Notes: generated by a model from the sequence alone, not told the origin. A DNA stretch of 64,000 nt from DATFXM01 sp035315885 (GCA_035315885.1 DATFXM010000194.1:186001-250000), one strand, 5' to 3'. Shown: positions 18,517 to 27,751, numbered from the stretch's first letter. Numbers and translations are program-made.

Positions 18517-18763
18517 GTTCTGGATTAAGTGCTGAGTGCTGAGCGCTGAGTGCTGAGCGCTGAGCGCTGAGTATCAACCCCGAAGGGGTTGCGTCGCCCG
18601 GCCCAGGGTTGCCGTCCGCGGCTACCCTGGGTAGGACGCCAAATATCTCGCCAACCCCGAAGGGGTTGCGTCGCCCAGCCCAGGGTTGCCGTCCGCGGCT
18701 ACCCTGGGTAGGACGCCAAATATCTCGCCAACCCCGAAGGGGTTGGTACTCAGCACTCAGCAC
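18517..18763. repeat. Heptamer array plus 2.4 copies of a 77-bp palindromic repeat
   Basis: After GAGTGCT/GAGCGCT heptamers (18528-18573) come two tandem 77-bp units at 18576-18652 and 18653-18729 and a partial third from 18730. Each unit contains the palindrome AACCCCGAAGGGGTT and the longer dyad CCCAGGGT...ACCCTGGG around GCCGTCCGCGGC. The array ends in opposed CAGCACT heptamers that run into the 3' end of the next gene. Confidence 0.92.
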
Positions 18764-19786
18764 TCAGCACTTCCACAACGCCATCACCTCGCGATCGGTG
18801 AGCCGTGCCGCAGCTCGTTCAGCCTTTCGACGCTCTCGCACTTCCGGCAGAAGCCTCAACGCTTTGATCACTCCTCGAACAAACCCAAACTGAAACCTCA
18901 ACGGTGCCGATAATGTCAGCAGCACAACCCAAGCAACGTGACTCGTCAGCATTCTCCAGTCGTGCAGATGAATCCAGTGGTAAAGGAGCCTGTTGCGCTG
19001 CTCGATGACTCTCACCTTACGCTGGTCCAACTTGCGAATCGTCGATGAAATTGAGTGCCGAGCCGTCGATCGGGGTTCGTATAGAACCCGATAGCCGCGC
19101 TTCCACGCCTTGTAACTCAGTTCGACATCTTCCCAATAGAACGGGTTGAGCAGAGACTCAAAGCCGCCGACCTCCAGAAATTTCTCGCGATCGATCATAG
19201 AACTGCCGCCCCCGGCAAACATCGAGAAGTAATCCCGACCCGGCCCGGTCGACCCCGGCGGGGGCGCCCAACTGTCATGAACCCGAATGAATCCTCGAGA
19301 AAAAGATCCCCGCTTACCAATCCCGCATTCAACCCCTGTTCGCATGTCGATAACTTTACAGTGCGCCGCAAAAATTGAACGGTCGCGAAAATTCTCGACC
19401 AGCTTGCCGATCGCATCGCCGGCCACTTCGACGTCATTGTTGAGCAACAGAATCAAGCGGTAGCTCGACGCGAGAACTCCGGTATTGCATGCCGCGCCGA
19501 AGCCTTCATTTCGATCGCGTACAACAACCCGCAACGACGGTGACGCTGGACGCTCACCGACCTCGGCGGCCGCCCTGTTTTCCAACTCAGCAATACTGAA
19601 TCCCTGTTCCTTCAGCCACCATACGCTCTGATCAGTGCTCCCGTCGTCTACAACGATTATCTCAGTTGGGGCCGCCGTCTCTTCCCGGTATTGCTTAGCG
19701 GCCTGGAGGACTGAAGGCAGAAACTGCTTGAGCAGGTCGATTCCGTTCCAGGTCGGAATGACAATGCTGACTGGCGCGGATGCCAT
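18764..19786 (-). CDS. Family 2 glycosyltransferase
   Basis: 340 residues. GT-A fold motifs: VSIVIPTWNGIDLLKQFLPS at the N-terminus, IIVVDDGSTDQSVWWL, the DNDVE-like LLLNNDVEVAGD metal motif, and SSMIDREKFLEVGGF with YWEDVELSYKAW (the acid/ED motif). A C-terminal hydrophobic helix (MLTSHVAWVVLLTLSAPL) suggests membrane association. Likely adds a sugar to a polysaccharide or lipid precursor. The last codons (Lys-Cys-stop) are AAG TGC TGA, formed by the flanking heptamer repeat. Confidence 0.9.
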   Translation of the reverse strand: MASAPVSIVIPTWNGIDLLKQFLPSVLQAAKQYREETAAPTEIIVVDDGSTDQSVWWLKEQGFSIAELENRAAAEVGERPASPSLRVVVRDRNEGFGAACNTGVLASSYRLILLLNNDVEVAGDAIGKLVENFRDRSIFAAHCKVIDMRTGVECGIGKRGSFSRGFIRVHDSWAPPPGSTGPGRDYFSMFAGGGSSMIDREKFLEVGGFESLLNPFYWEDVELSYKAWKRGYRVLYEPRSTARHSISSTIRKLDQRKVRVIEQRNRLLYHWIHLHDWRMLTSHVAWVVLLTLSAPLRFQFGFVRGVIKALRLLPEVRERRKAERAAARLTDREVMALWKC

Positions 19787-19794
19787 TCGAGGGT

Positions 19795-20811
19795 TTACCG
19801 GACTGAGGTTCTGGCGGGGTTTGCGAGCTTCTCAAGCGTTTGAACGCTCTCGTGGCTGCCAATGGCCACAAAGACATCGCATTCCTCGATTGTGGTGTCG
19901 GCGGGCGGGTTGAAGATCATGTGCCCGTTCGCACGTTTGATCGCGATCACGATCACTCCGTGTTCCGTTCGAATTCCGGTGTCCTTCAGCGCTCGACCGA
20001 TGAACGGCGATCCCGGGCCGATCTCAACCTGTTCAATCTCCAGCTCGAGCCTCTCGGTCATGGTAGCCAGCTCCATGAAATCGGCTACCGCGGGCCGCAA
20101 TAGCATTTGCGCCATCCGGGCCGACCCGGTGAGTACCGGCGAAACGACTCGATTCGCGCCGGCCTTTCTAAGCCGATCGACCGCCGCTTCATCGTTGGCT
20201 CTGGCGATGATTAACAAGTCCTTGTTCAAGTCGCGCGCTGTTAGAGTTATATAGAGGTTGTCGGGGTCCGAGGCGACGGCGCACACCAGGCCTCTGGCTC
20301 GTTCCAAGCCGGCTGCCCGCAGCACAACCTCATCCGTCGCATCGCCCATCAGAACCAGCGCCCCCTCGGTAAGCAGCTTTTCGGCGCTGACCTCATCGCT
20401 TTCGATGACAACATAGTCGTGACCGCTGTGGGCGATCTCTCTGATAACCCGAGATCCGACGCGCCCCGCGCCGCATACAATGTAGTGCCCGTGAAGTTTG
20501 CCGATGTCTCTAAACATTCGTCGCTTCCCAAACGCCGATATTACACCCGATTCGACTACCGTTTGTACAACCGACGACAAGGCGTAGCCCAATGAGCCTA
20601 CACCAAGAATGATCACTGCTGAAGTGAAGTACCGCGCACCTTCGGTCATGTTGGCGGGCTCGGAATAACCGATGGTAGAAACTGTGATTAATGTGAAATA
20701 GAAGCAATCAAACCAGTCCAGATGCAGAAGCAGCTTAAAGCCGATCGTTCCAAACGCGAGCAACAGCCCGAGCAGAATCAGAGCAGTCCTAAGCTTTTTG
20801 TTTGATTGCAT
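19795..20811 (-). CDS. Two-helix potassium channel with RCK (TrkA-N/TrkA-C) domains
   Basis: 338 residues: first helix about 9-28, pore helix and filter near residues 40-52, second helix about 60-80, then an RCK TrkA-N Rossmann domain beginning HYIVCGAGRVGSRVIRE (about 110-235) and a TrkA-C domain (about 245-330). The filter reads TIGYSE at residues 46-51, where most K+ channels have TVGYGD, so Ser-Glu replaces Gly-Asp. It lies 8 bases upstream of the glycosyltransferase gene on the same strand. Likely a ligand- or NAD-gated cation channel. Confidence 0.88.
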   Translation of the reverse strand: MQSNKKLRTALILLGLLLAFGTIGFKLLLHLDWFDCFYFTLITVSTIGYSEPANMTEGARYFTSAVIILGVGSLGYALSSVVQTVVESGVISAFGKRRMFRDIGKLHGHYIVCGAGRVGSRVIREIAHSGHDYVVIESDEVSAEKLLTEGALVLMGDATDEVVLRAAGLERARGLVCAVASDPDNLYITLTARDLNKDLLIIARANDEAAVDRLRKAGANRVVSPVLTGSARMAQMLLRPAVADFMELATMTERLELEIEQVEIGPGSPFIGRALKDTGIRTEHGVIVIAIKRANGHMIFNPPADTTIEECDVFVAIGSHESVQTLEKLANPARTSVR

Positions 20812-20857
20812 AACAGCGTCGAGCGCTTATGTTAGCCGGTGAGTGCAGGCGAGGCAA

Positions 20858-20912
20858 GAAAGGCAGTAGGCAGTAGGCGGTAGGCAGTATGCAGTAGGCC
20901 GGACGCCAGGCG
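20858..20912. repeat. GCAGTAG heptamer repeats
   Basis: Five or so near-perfect copies of a GCAGTAG/GCGGTAG heptamer lie between the channel gene and the terminator of the PDZ gene. This is a separate sequence family from the GAGTGCT and GGTTTCT arrays. Confidence 0.8.
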
Positions 20913-20925
20913 GAATTCAATTCAC

Positions 20926-20956
20926 AAAAAAAGAGGGAGTCATCTAGACTCCCTTT
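20926..20956 (-). terminator. Intrinsic terminator of the two-PDZ gene
   Basis: On the minus strand the stem AGGGAGTC/GACTCCCT (20954-20947 with 20941-20934) has a 5-base loop and is followed by a TCTTTTTTT tract down to 20926. It lies 35 bases downstream of the stop codon at 20991. Confidence 0.88.
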
Positions 20957-20990
20957 CTTCAACCCCATCAGAATAAAAAAGCAAAATGCG

Positions 20991-22019
20991 TTACGTCAAA
21001 ACCGATACTAACGTCGCACGACGTACCGGAGTCAGCCGGTGAAGTGCCTTCTGTTTCTTTTCCAGCGTCACGGTGACTGTCTGCTCGGCTTTGTTCCGTA
21101 CAATGCGGAGTGTAATCTGGCCTTCAGCTTTCTTGTTGATGGCGCGCCGCACTGAAGCCACATCGTCTACCGGTTCGTTGTCAATAGCCACGATCACATC
21201 GCCTGCCTTGAGGCCTGCCTTGGCAGCCGGCCCATTCTCGCCTACGTGTGTGACCAACACGCCCTTCCCTTCCTTGACTCCGAAGTAGGTGGCAAGCTGA
21301 TCGGTCAGAGATTCAAGGGATGCATCCAACCGCGCGCCGCTAAAAAAGAAACCGTACTCGCCGGGCCCGACGAAGTTGAAATTGCCGAAGTTGTATTTGA
21401 AGCGACCGAGATCCTCGGAGTACTTCTTCGTCAGCTCTTCGGATTGTCGAAGTTGCTCCTGCGCCTTCTTCATCGCCTCCTCAGTGCTTCTTCGCAGTTT
21501 CTCGTCCAGTTCCGGCCGCCATACAAAATTGTTCTCGCGCTTTGTCAGAGCGGCGCTCACTGTCTGATGAGCCCGCCCTCGGACAAACTCGATCGAGACG
21601 TTGCGCCCCGCGGGAGTCTCGCTCAGAAGCCTCTGGAGTTCGCGAACGCTGTCCACTCTGCGACCGTTGAACCCGATTATGACGTCGTTCTCTTTCAGGC
21701 CCGCTTTCTCGGCGGGACTGCCCTCGACCACCTTCATCACAATCGCACCTCGCTCCTCGCTCAGCGAGAGCTCCTTGGCGCGATCTGGCGTCACTTCCTC
21801 GAGGTAGACTCCCAGATACCCACTCTCGTCGAAAGGAACTGCCAAAGTCATCAGTGGCGCAGAGTCGTCTACCAGGGTGGTAAGCTGGTCCTTCTTCGCC
21901 TTCTCCGCCGCTTTCTGGGCTTCCTTTTCCTTCTGCTTTTCTTTCTGATCGTCGCTGGCCGCCGCGACTCCCACTCCGAGCACAAGAATGAGAACGGTCA
22001 CAAGATGCACAAGCTTCAT
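20991..22019 (-). CDS. Secreted protein with two PDZ domains and a charged coiled-coil
   Basis: 342 residues from ATG 22019 (MKLVHLVTVLILVLGVGVAA signal peptide). A Lys/Glu/Gln-rich stretch follows (about 24-45), then a PDZ domain starting SGYLGVYLEEVTPD (about 63-155), a helical linker (ELDEKLRRSTEEAMKKAQEQ, about 165-200) and a second PDZ with carboxylate loop LATYFGVKEGKG (about 245-335). No protease domain is fused. It is probably a periplasmic scaffold or peptide-binding protein. GGAGG precedes the chosen start; the upstream extension lies in non-coding sequence. Confidence 0.82.
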   Translation of the reverse strand: MKLVHLVTVLILVLGVGVAAASDDQKEKQKEKEAQKAAEKAKKDQLTTLVDDSAPLMTLAVPFDESGYLGVYLEEVTPDRAKELSLSEERGAIVMKVVEGSPAEKAGLKENDVIIGFNGRRVDSVRELQRLLSETPAGRNVSIEFVRGRAHQTVSAALTKRENNFVWRPELDEKLRRSTEEAMKKAQEQLRQSEELTKKYSEDLGRFKYNFGNFNFVGPGEYGFFFSGARLDASLESLTDQLATYFGVKEGKGVLVTHVGENGPAAKAGLKAGDVIVAIDNEPVDDVASVRRAINKKAEGQITLRIVRNKAEQTVTVTLEKKQKALHRLTPVRRATLVSVLT

Positions 22020-22110
22020 AGTAGTCGTTCCTCCGATTTGCGTGTCCGGTAGTCTCGAATTAACTCTGCTATGCCGAGACACGCCCCCAAAACGCAAAAG
22101 TTCCAAATAC

Positions 22111-23280
22111 TTATTCAGTTTTTTCCGCTCCGCCGCCTGCACGGGTCGCCTTGAATACCCTTCGCGCCAGCCATGGCACCCTGGATAGCACACCTACCGT
22201 GAAATTTGCCGCGGCGGGTGAGGAAACGATTCCCCTTAACCAGTTAGCTGCTGTCAGCCGGTCCGAAAACTCTCGCCGGTACAGCTCGCCATAGCAGCCA
22301 ATAGCCTCTTCCGTACCAACCGATCTGCTGACTGCTTCTGCCGCCAGCTCGCCGGTCCGCAAGGCCATCTGAATGCCAGTCCCGGTGAACGGGTCGATCA
22401 TCCCTCCCGCATCGCCTATCGCGATTACACCGTCGCCGCCGAGGCGCGTCCTTCCAAATGTGAGCGGCCCAACCGTCAGCCACGCACCCTCTACCTCGGC
22501 GGTTCTCAGGCGATCACGTGCTGTCTGATTCGCGCACATGGTCCGTTGCAAAATCGCTTTCGGATCCGAGCGCGCGTCGCGCAGCACTTTTTCGCCAAGG
22601 ATGAAGCAGATGTTGACCAGACCATCTTCGATCCGCGACAGGCCGCCGTATCCCCCTGGAAAAAAGCACAGATCGAGCTGATCGTCGAGATCGGGGACTC
22701 CTGACAGGTGGGCCTCCATCGCATAAAGGCGATAGCCCTTGAGTCCGCCAATTCGTTCGTGCTGCCCAACAACCAGTCGCGAGTTTCTGCCTGATCCGTC
22801 AAGCACAAATGCGGATCTGAATCGAACTGCAGAACCCGATGGAAGCGAAACTGCTTCGACACCAATCGTGCGCTTGCCATCAGACAACCTTTGTTTGACG
22901 GCGGTGCCATCCATGCACGCCACGCCAATCTCTGCGGCGCGTTCAAATAGAACCTGATCGAAACGCGCGCGGCTCAAGCTGATCGCGGCCTCTTGAGTCG
23001 GCGAAATATCCGGAACCTTGGACTCGACTGTTCTGCCGCTCGCAGTTACAACCCTGACTTTTGAAATCCGCTGCGCCCCGGCGTCAATCATTGCTTCAAG
23101 CACTCCTAGTCTGCGAAGGGTCGGCAGGCATTCAGGTGTGACAAATTCGCCGCAGAGTTTCGGCCGAGGCATTCGCTTCTCTTCAAGCAATAGAACCCGC
23201 GCGCCAAGCGTTGTGAGAGTTATCGCCGCTGAACAGCCTGCGGGTCCGGCGCCGACTACGATGACATCGAATTCGTCCAC
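22111..23280 (-). CDS. FAD-dependent geranylgeranyl-reductase-family oxidoreductase
   Basis: About 389 residues from GTG 23280, which has AAAGG seven bases before it and lies 10 bases after the previous stop. The N-terminus has FDVIVVGAGPAGCSAA and LLEEKRMPRPKLCGE, then the FAD motif GDAGGMIDPFTGTGIQMALRTG, typical of GGR/tryptophan-halogenase-like flavoproteins that reduce isoprenoid double bonds or hydroxylate aromatics. Together with the methyltransferase just upstream it forms a two-gene unit resembling the tail of type III polyketide synthase clusters, though no synthase is present. Confidence 0.85.
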   Translation of the reverse strand: MDEFDVIVVGAGPAGCSAAITLTTLGARVLLLEEKRMPRPKLCGEFVTPECLPTLRRLGVLEAMIDAGAQRISKVRVVTASGRTVESKVPDISPTQEAAISLSRARFDQVLFERAAEIGVACMDGTAVKQRLSDGKRTIGVEAVSLPSGSAVRFRSAFVLDGSGRNSRLVVGQHERIGGLKGYRLYAMEAHLSGVPDLDDQLDLCFFPGGYGGLSRIEDGLVNICFILGEKVLRDARSDPKAILQRTMCANQTARDRLRTAEVEGAWLTVGPLTFGRTRLGGDGVIAIGDAGGMIDPFTGTGIQMALRTGELAAEAVSRSVGTEEAIGCYGELYRREFSDRLTAANWLRGIVSSPAAANFTVGVLSRVPWLARRVFKATRAGGGAEKTE

Positions 23281-23290
23281 GAACTGACCT

Positions 23291-24061
23291 TTACATGTGA
23301 GCAATGAGCAACAAGCGATAAGGGAACAGCCGCCTGATTTCAACATGATCGAGGCCTGCGCTCCGCGAGAAACCGAGAAGCTCATCCCTCGTGAACCCTC
23401 GCAGCACCGAGACTGGGCCATCGTTTCGAGTCAGAAAGCTGGTGGCCAGAATTGGACCGCTCATTCTCGCGAAATAGTAGGGCACCAGATCCCGAACAAG
23501 ATCGTTGACGATCACTGCTCGACGGGCAATCTTAGAGAAACTCATCAAAAGTTTAACCACATCCTCGTCCTTGAAGTGATGCAGGAACAGCGACGCGGTA
23601 ACGAAGTCGAAGCTCCGCTCGGCGAACGGCAACGCAAGCGAGTCGGCTTCGACAAGCTGTACACCTCTGCGGACTCCCAGCTTCGATTTCGCGACTCGCA
23701 GGTTTCGTGCGCTGTAGTCGACTCCGACCACTTCAGCGGCGAATCCGTTCGCCTCGCTCCAGTCCAGGACCGCTCCCGGTATGTCTGCCGAACCTGTGCC
23801 AACATCCAGCAGTGAAAAAGCGTCGCCTGAGGTCACTGACTTCGCTTCACGGCGATTGTCCGGATTCGTGGCGATCTTCGATTGCTGAGTTGTCAGCAGT
23901 TCCGACAGCGCGGTCAGGATCGCGCGAGTTCCGCCAAGCCACTTGTTTACACGTCGCAGGTCTTGAAGGTTTTTCGCGACGTCATCGTCGGTTCCAACGC
24001 CTGCGTCGAGCAGTTCTTCTTCGTAGATTCGCTTTGGAGTCGGCATCAGGGCTGGAATCAT
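23291..24061 (-). CDS. Class I SAM-dependent methyltransferase
   Basis: 256 residues. The SAM motif LLDVGTGSADIPGAVL and the acidic VVGVDYSARNLRVAK segment, then VEADSLALPFAERSFDFVTA, are clear; HHFKDEDVVKLL matches the post-motif of the family found beside GGR-like oxidoreductases. Start ATG 24061, or Met6 (24046). Ten bases separate its stop from the GTG of the oxidoreductase, so the pair is probably translated together. Likely an O- or C-methyltransferase on a lipid or quinone-type substrate; that is inference. Confidence 0.85.
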   Translation of the reverse strand: MIPALMPTPKRIYEEELLDAGVGTDDDVAKNLQDLRRVNKWLGGTRAILTALSELLTTQQSKIATNPDNRREAKSVTSGDAFSLLDVGTGSADIPGAVLDWSEANGFAAEVVGVDYSARNLRVAKSKLGVRRGVQLVEADSLALPFAERSFDFVTASLFLHHFKDEDVVKLLMSFSKIARRAVIVNDLVRDLVPYYFARMSGPILATSFLTRNDGPVSVLRGFTRDELLGFSRSAGLDHVEIRRLFPYRLLLIAHM

Positions 24062-24075
24062 AGCATTTCGGCTGC

Positions 24076-24104
24076 TTGACTTTGAACAATACCATCCCTA
24101 GAAT
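24076..24104 (+). promoter_or_regulatory. Sigma-70 promoter of the sigma-54 activator gene
   Basis: TTGACT (24076-24081), a 17-base spacer and TAGAAT (24099-24104). The predicted start near 24111 gives a leader of about 114 nt. Confidence 0.7.
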
Positions 24105-24224
24105 CGCTACGTTTTTACGGTTTTTCAATCAGGTTGTATTTTATGTGTCAGTCGGTGATGCAAGCCCTCCGACTCCGCCGTTTAAATCAAGTCGCGCAAT
24201 CTCCCAGGCATTCCTAGAGGCCAC

Positions 24225-27200
24225 ATGTCTACCAGGACCCTCACAAATGCCCGTGGAATAGATGAAGCGTTGGCTGCGGGCCGCGCCGCGATGGAGGCGA
24301 GCCAGTTCGAAGAGGCAGCCAACCACTTCCGCCAGGCGTTGCGCATGGGTCCGCGTCCGGGCGACGAAGAAGCTCTAATCCGCTGCGAGCTGAGCAAAGC
24401 TCTAGAAAAGCGCGCGCTGAACCGCGAACAGCTCGACGCGATAGCGAAATACGAGAAGACAACAGAATTCAGCAGACTTTCCGAGCGCTGGCAGTTGCAG
24501 GTGCTGATCCGGCTGGCGAGTGGCCTGTCGGTCAACAACGACGTTCCACGCTCAATCGCTCTGTTCAATCAAGCCATCAAAATCGCACGCGACCGGCAGG
24601 ACGACTCGGCCATCGGCGCGTGCTATTTCGGTCTGGGCCGCGCATACCGGAACCTCCTCGAAATCAGAATCGCGCGGGACCAATACGTCTCGGCACTCGA
24701 ACACTATCGGCGAACGGGCGACTGGCGGAAGCTCGCCGAATCGCATTTGTACATAGGGTATATCACGGCTTACGAAGGGGACTTCCGCGGCGCTCTTCAA
24801 TCGCTCAAGCAGACTCTGGCGTTGGTGGGCAATCGCGAAGAGCACGACCTGCTGGGCCGGTGCTATATGTACATGGCGATCGCTTATGACAATCTGGGTT
24901 CGACCGACAAGGCGCTCGCGTCGTGGGACAAATGTCTCAGCCATTTTGAGCGGGCCGGGAATCGCATTCACTATGCGATAAACCAGAACAATCTCGCGGT
25001 CAAACTTATCTGGCTGGGAGAATGGTCGCGCGCTGAAAGCCTCGCCAGGCAGGCGATGGAGGTACTCCGAGACTCGCCAAGCATTGCCCAATACGCTTCG
25101 GTAGTCGACACGCTGGCCCGCGTCTATGTCCTTCAAGGAAAGCTCGACGAAGCCGATCAATTGCTTGCGCACTCCCTGGAAGTTATCAATTCGATCAAGA
25201 CTGGCGAGTGGGTCGAGATCAGCACTCGCATGACCATCGGCCTCAGCTATTTGATGAAGGGTGACCCCGAAAGCGCCAAGCAGCCACTCGGGCGGGCCGT
25301 CGACATTTGCCTGCGCGGCAGTGATCTGCATTTCGCGTCAGAGGCGCAATTGCTGCTTGCGGATTCCCTTCTCCAAACTGGAGAGGTCGCGCAAGCACGA
25401 GAGATTGTCGATTCGGTGCGCAATTACCTGAGAGACGCACCCAACATGCTTTCGTGGGGCATGATGATGCGCATGCTTGCGAAGCTGGAGGCTGCTGAAG
25501 GCCATCTCGCCGCAGCAATTCAGTCGCTCGGGCAGAGCAGCTCGATATATACCTTGCGAAGAAATCGATACGCGTGCGCGGTCAATCGAATAGTTTTGGC
25601 GGAGCTGCTGGAGCGTCAGGGACGAATCTCCGAGGCCCTCGACGAGGTGTCGAGCGCGCTGACTACATTTGCCGAGCTCGGCGCGGCTACCGACGAAAGG
25701 AATACGCAGACCAGGCTCGATACGCTCAAGGCGCGCGCCCAGGGTGAACCCGGCGAGGCGCCCGAGCCAAAGATAGTGCTTCGGGCGCCTTCATTTGATT
25801 TGGCCTCATCTCTCGTTTCCTCACTGGACGGCTTCATAGCTCAACGCCTCGTTCAGGCATCGGTGTCGCGTGACCTGCTGCTTCACGAGCTGGCGGCCAT
25901 CATCTCCGATCTCTCGCAGAGCCGCGGAACGATTGTAGCTGAGATCGCCGGTGAGGATCAGACAGCCTTTCACAGGCTCAATCTCAAGATCGCTGCCGGC
26001 GTAGGCCTGTCGGATCGCGAAGAGGCCGAGTGCCTTGCGATGCTGGCGGAGTTGCCGGTTGCGCACTATCACACCCGTTTCGTTTATCAATTGAACGACA
26101 ACCAGCAGTCTCGGTTTTTGCTCTACATTGTTGAACCTCACGCCGAGCGATTCCTCGAAGGCAAGGTCAACATTCAACCGCTTCTCGATATCGGGGAGCT
26201 TGGCCTCGAAGCGTACGTGCTGAAAAACAAGAGCAGGCGGACCCAGGTGTTCGATCCTGCGCGATTGCTGGCCCAGGTTGAGCTGCCGGGTTTCATATGC
26301 GCGAGCCGAGCAATGAGCAACGTGCTGGAACAGATCAATAAGATCCGTTCGTCGGACGTAACGGTGCTCATCACCGGCGAATCGGGGACCGGCAAGGAAC
26401 TGGTCGCTCGAGCGATTCACGCGGGCAGTTCCCGGAAGATGAACACGTTCCTGCCGTTCAATTGTTCCGCGGCGCCGCACGAAATGATCGAGAGCCAGCT
26501 TTTTGGTTTCAGAAAAGGCGCATTCACCGGTGCGGTCGCCAACAACGAAGGCATAATCCGGGCTGCCGATCGCGGGACTCTGTTTCTGGATGAAATCGGA
26601 GACCTGCCGTTAAAGCTTCAGCCAAAACTGCTGCGTTTTCTTCAAGAGGGCGAAGTACATCCACTCGGCGAGAGCCAGCCGATCAGAGTCAACGTGCGGG
26701 TGCTTGCAGCGACCAACTCAGATTTGGAACGCGCGGTGGCCGAAGGCCGCTTTCGCGAGGATCTCTTTCACAGGCTTAACGTTATTCGCATCCAGGTACC
26801 ACCGCTTCGGCAGCGCCGCGAAGAGATACCGGCTTTGATCAATTACTACTTGAGTCAGTATCTTCAAGACGCTGCGAAGACCGACATAAAGCTTTCTGAG
26901 GAAGCAGTGGATCTGCTTGTGGTCTATGACTGGCCGGGGAACGTTCGGCAGTTGTGCAATGAGGTACGGCGAATTGTGGCTTACGCCGACTCCGGAAGCG
27001 TGGTCACCCCGGACGGACTGTCGGAAGAGATTGTTCGAGCGAGCCGTGAGATCGACACGACGCCGACCCCGGTTCAAAAGATAGGGACACCGGTTGCGTC
27101 ATCGACCGACTCGACGCTGTCGGAAGCGGTGGAGGAGCTGGAGCGCCGGATGATTCAGGACGCGCTGAAGCGATCCAGTGGCAACATCGCACGAGCTGCC

Positions 27201-27266
27201 AAGGAGCTGGGCCTGTCTCGAAAGGGTCTGTACCTGAAGATGGACCGTCTGAACTTCGACATTTGA
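24225..27266 (+). CDS. TPR-containing sigma-54-dependent transcriptional activator
   Basis: 1013 residues. The N-terminal half is tetratricopeptide repeats (about 10-480), for example DDSAIGACYFGLGRAYRN and DLLGRCYMYMAIAYDNLGST. A middle segment (about 540-690) is GAF-like in character. The AAA+ domain has Walker A GESGTGKE (about 717), the sigma-54 contact loop GAFTGA (about 764), Walker B LFLDEIGDL (about 785) and the R-finger region, then a Fis-type helix-turn-helix (NIARAAKELGLSRKGLYLK, about 985). It lacks a receiver domain, so a ligand or protein bound by the TPRs is the likely signal. The gene ends at repeat DNA, whose TGA is the stop codon. A -24/-12 promoter with paired sites lies 0.5 kb downstream. 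Confidence 0.93.
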   Translation: MSTRTLTNARGIDEALAAGRAAMEASQFEEAANHFRQALRMGPRPGDEEALIRCELSKALEKRALNREQLDAIAKYEKTTEFSRLSERWQLQVLIRLASGLSVNNDVPRSIALFNQAIKIARDRQDDSAIGACYFGLGRAYRNLLEIRIARDQYVSALEHYRRTGDWRKLAESHLYIGYITAYEGDFRGALQSLKQTLALVGNREEHDLLGRCYMYMAIAYDNLGSTDKALASWDKCLSHFERAGNRIHYAINQNNLAVKLIWLGEWSRAESLARQAMEVLRDSPSIAQYASVVDTLARVYVLQGKLDEADQLLAHSLEVINSIKTGEWVEISTRMTIGLSYLMKGDPESAKQPLGRAVDICLRGSDLHFASEAQLLLADSLLQTGEVAQAREIVDSVRNYLRDAPNMLSWGMMMRMLAKLEAAEGHLAAAIQSLGQSSSIYTLRRNRYACAVNRIVLAELLERQGRISEALDEVSSALTTFAELGAATDERNTQTRLDTLKARAQGEPGEAPEPKIVLRAPSFDLASSLVSSLDGFIAQRLVQASVSRDLLLHELAAIISDLSQSRGTIVAEIAGEDQTAFHRLNLKIAAGVGLSDREEAECLAMLAELPVAHYHTRFVYQLNDNQQSRFLLYIVEPHAERFLEGKVNIQPLLDIGELGLEAYVLKNKSRRTQVFDPARLLAQVELPGFICASRAMSNVLEQINKIRSSDVTVLITGESGTGKELVARAIHAGSSRKMNTFLPFNCSAAPHEMIESQLFGFRKGAFTGAVANNEGIIRAADRGTLFLDEIGDLPLKLQPKLLRFLQEGEVHPLGESQPIRVNVRVLAATNSDLERAVAEGRFREDLFHRLNVIRIQVPPLRQRREEIPALINYYLSQYLQDAAKTDIKLSEEAVDLLVVYDWPGNVRQLCNEVRRIVAYADSGSVVTPDGLSEEIVRASREIDTTPTPVQKIGTPVASSTDSTLSEAVEELERRMIQDALKRSSGNIARAAKELGLSRKGLYLKMDRLNFDI

Positions 27267-27553
27267 GTGCTGAGTGCTGAGTCTTGAGTGCTAACCCCGA
27301 GGGGGTTGCGTCCACCAGCCCAAGGTTGCCGTCCGCGGTTACCCTGGGATCCCCGAACACCTAGATCCAACCCGGAAGGGGTTGCGTCGTTGAGCACACG
27401 GTTGCCGTCCACGTCTACCCTGGGAACCCGAACACCTAGATCCAGCCCCGATGGGTTTGCGTCGTTGAGCCCACGGTGCCGTCCACGTCAACCCTGGGAC
27501 GCAATCCCATCGCGGTTGTACCCCACCACTCAGAACTCAGAACTCAGAACTTC
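27267..27553. repeat. GAGTGCT heptamers and degenerate 77-bp-type units
   Basis: GAGTGCT copies at 27267-27290 lead into at least three diverged copies of the 77-bp unit (AACCCCGAGGGGGTT, AACCCGGAAGGGGTT, and GCCCCGATGGGTTT starts), each with the CCGTCC core and ACCCTGGG end. The array closes with CTCAGAA heptamers at about 27531-27551. Confidence 0.85.
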
Positions 27554-27575
27554 CGAGTGTGTACCTGCTTTACAG

Positions 27576-27593
27576 GTGTGAACTCACTACACA
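27576..27593. promoter_or_regulatory. Upstream activator site 1 (18-bp imperfect dyad)
   Basis: GTGTGAACTCACTACACA is an imperfect dyad whose reverse complement matches site 2 (27647-27664) at 16 of 18 positions. Centre is about 190 bases before the predicted sigma-54 transcription start. The distance to site 2 is 71 bases centre to centre. Confidence 0.6.
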
Positions 27594-27646
27594 TACCAGC
27601 TTAAGTTATTGAATTTCAAACAAGAGACTCGACTCGCGCTCGGAGA

Positions 27647-27664
27647 TGTGTAGCTAGTTCACAC
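27647..27664. promoter_or_regulatory. Upstream activator site 2 (18-bp imperfect dyad)
   Basis: TGTGTAGCTAGTTCACAC, inverted relative to site 1 with two mismatches in the centre. Centre is about 122 bases before the predicted start, the normal range for enhancer-like sites of sigma-54 activators. Confidence 0.62.
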
Positions 27665-27751
27665 TTCGCTCCGCCGGTTTCGTTTGGGCATTAGCCTGCC
27701 AACTTGTTGTATTCACGAGGTCGCAACTCCAACAAAGTGGTTGCGTCGTGC

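Noticed and set aside
23281..23421. N-terminal extension of the GGR-type oxidoreductase
   Set aside because: Would overlap the end of the methyltransferase gene by about 130 bases; the GTG at 23280 has a ribosome site and starts directly before the FAD motif.
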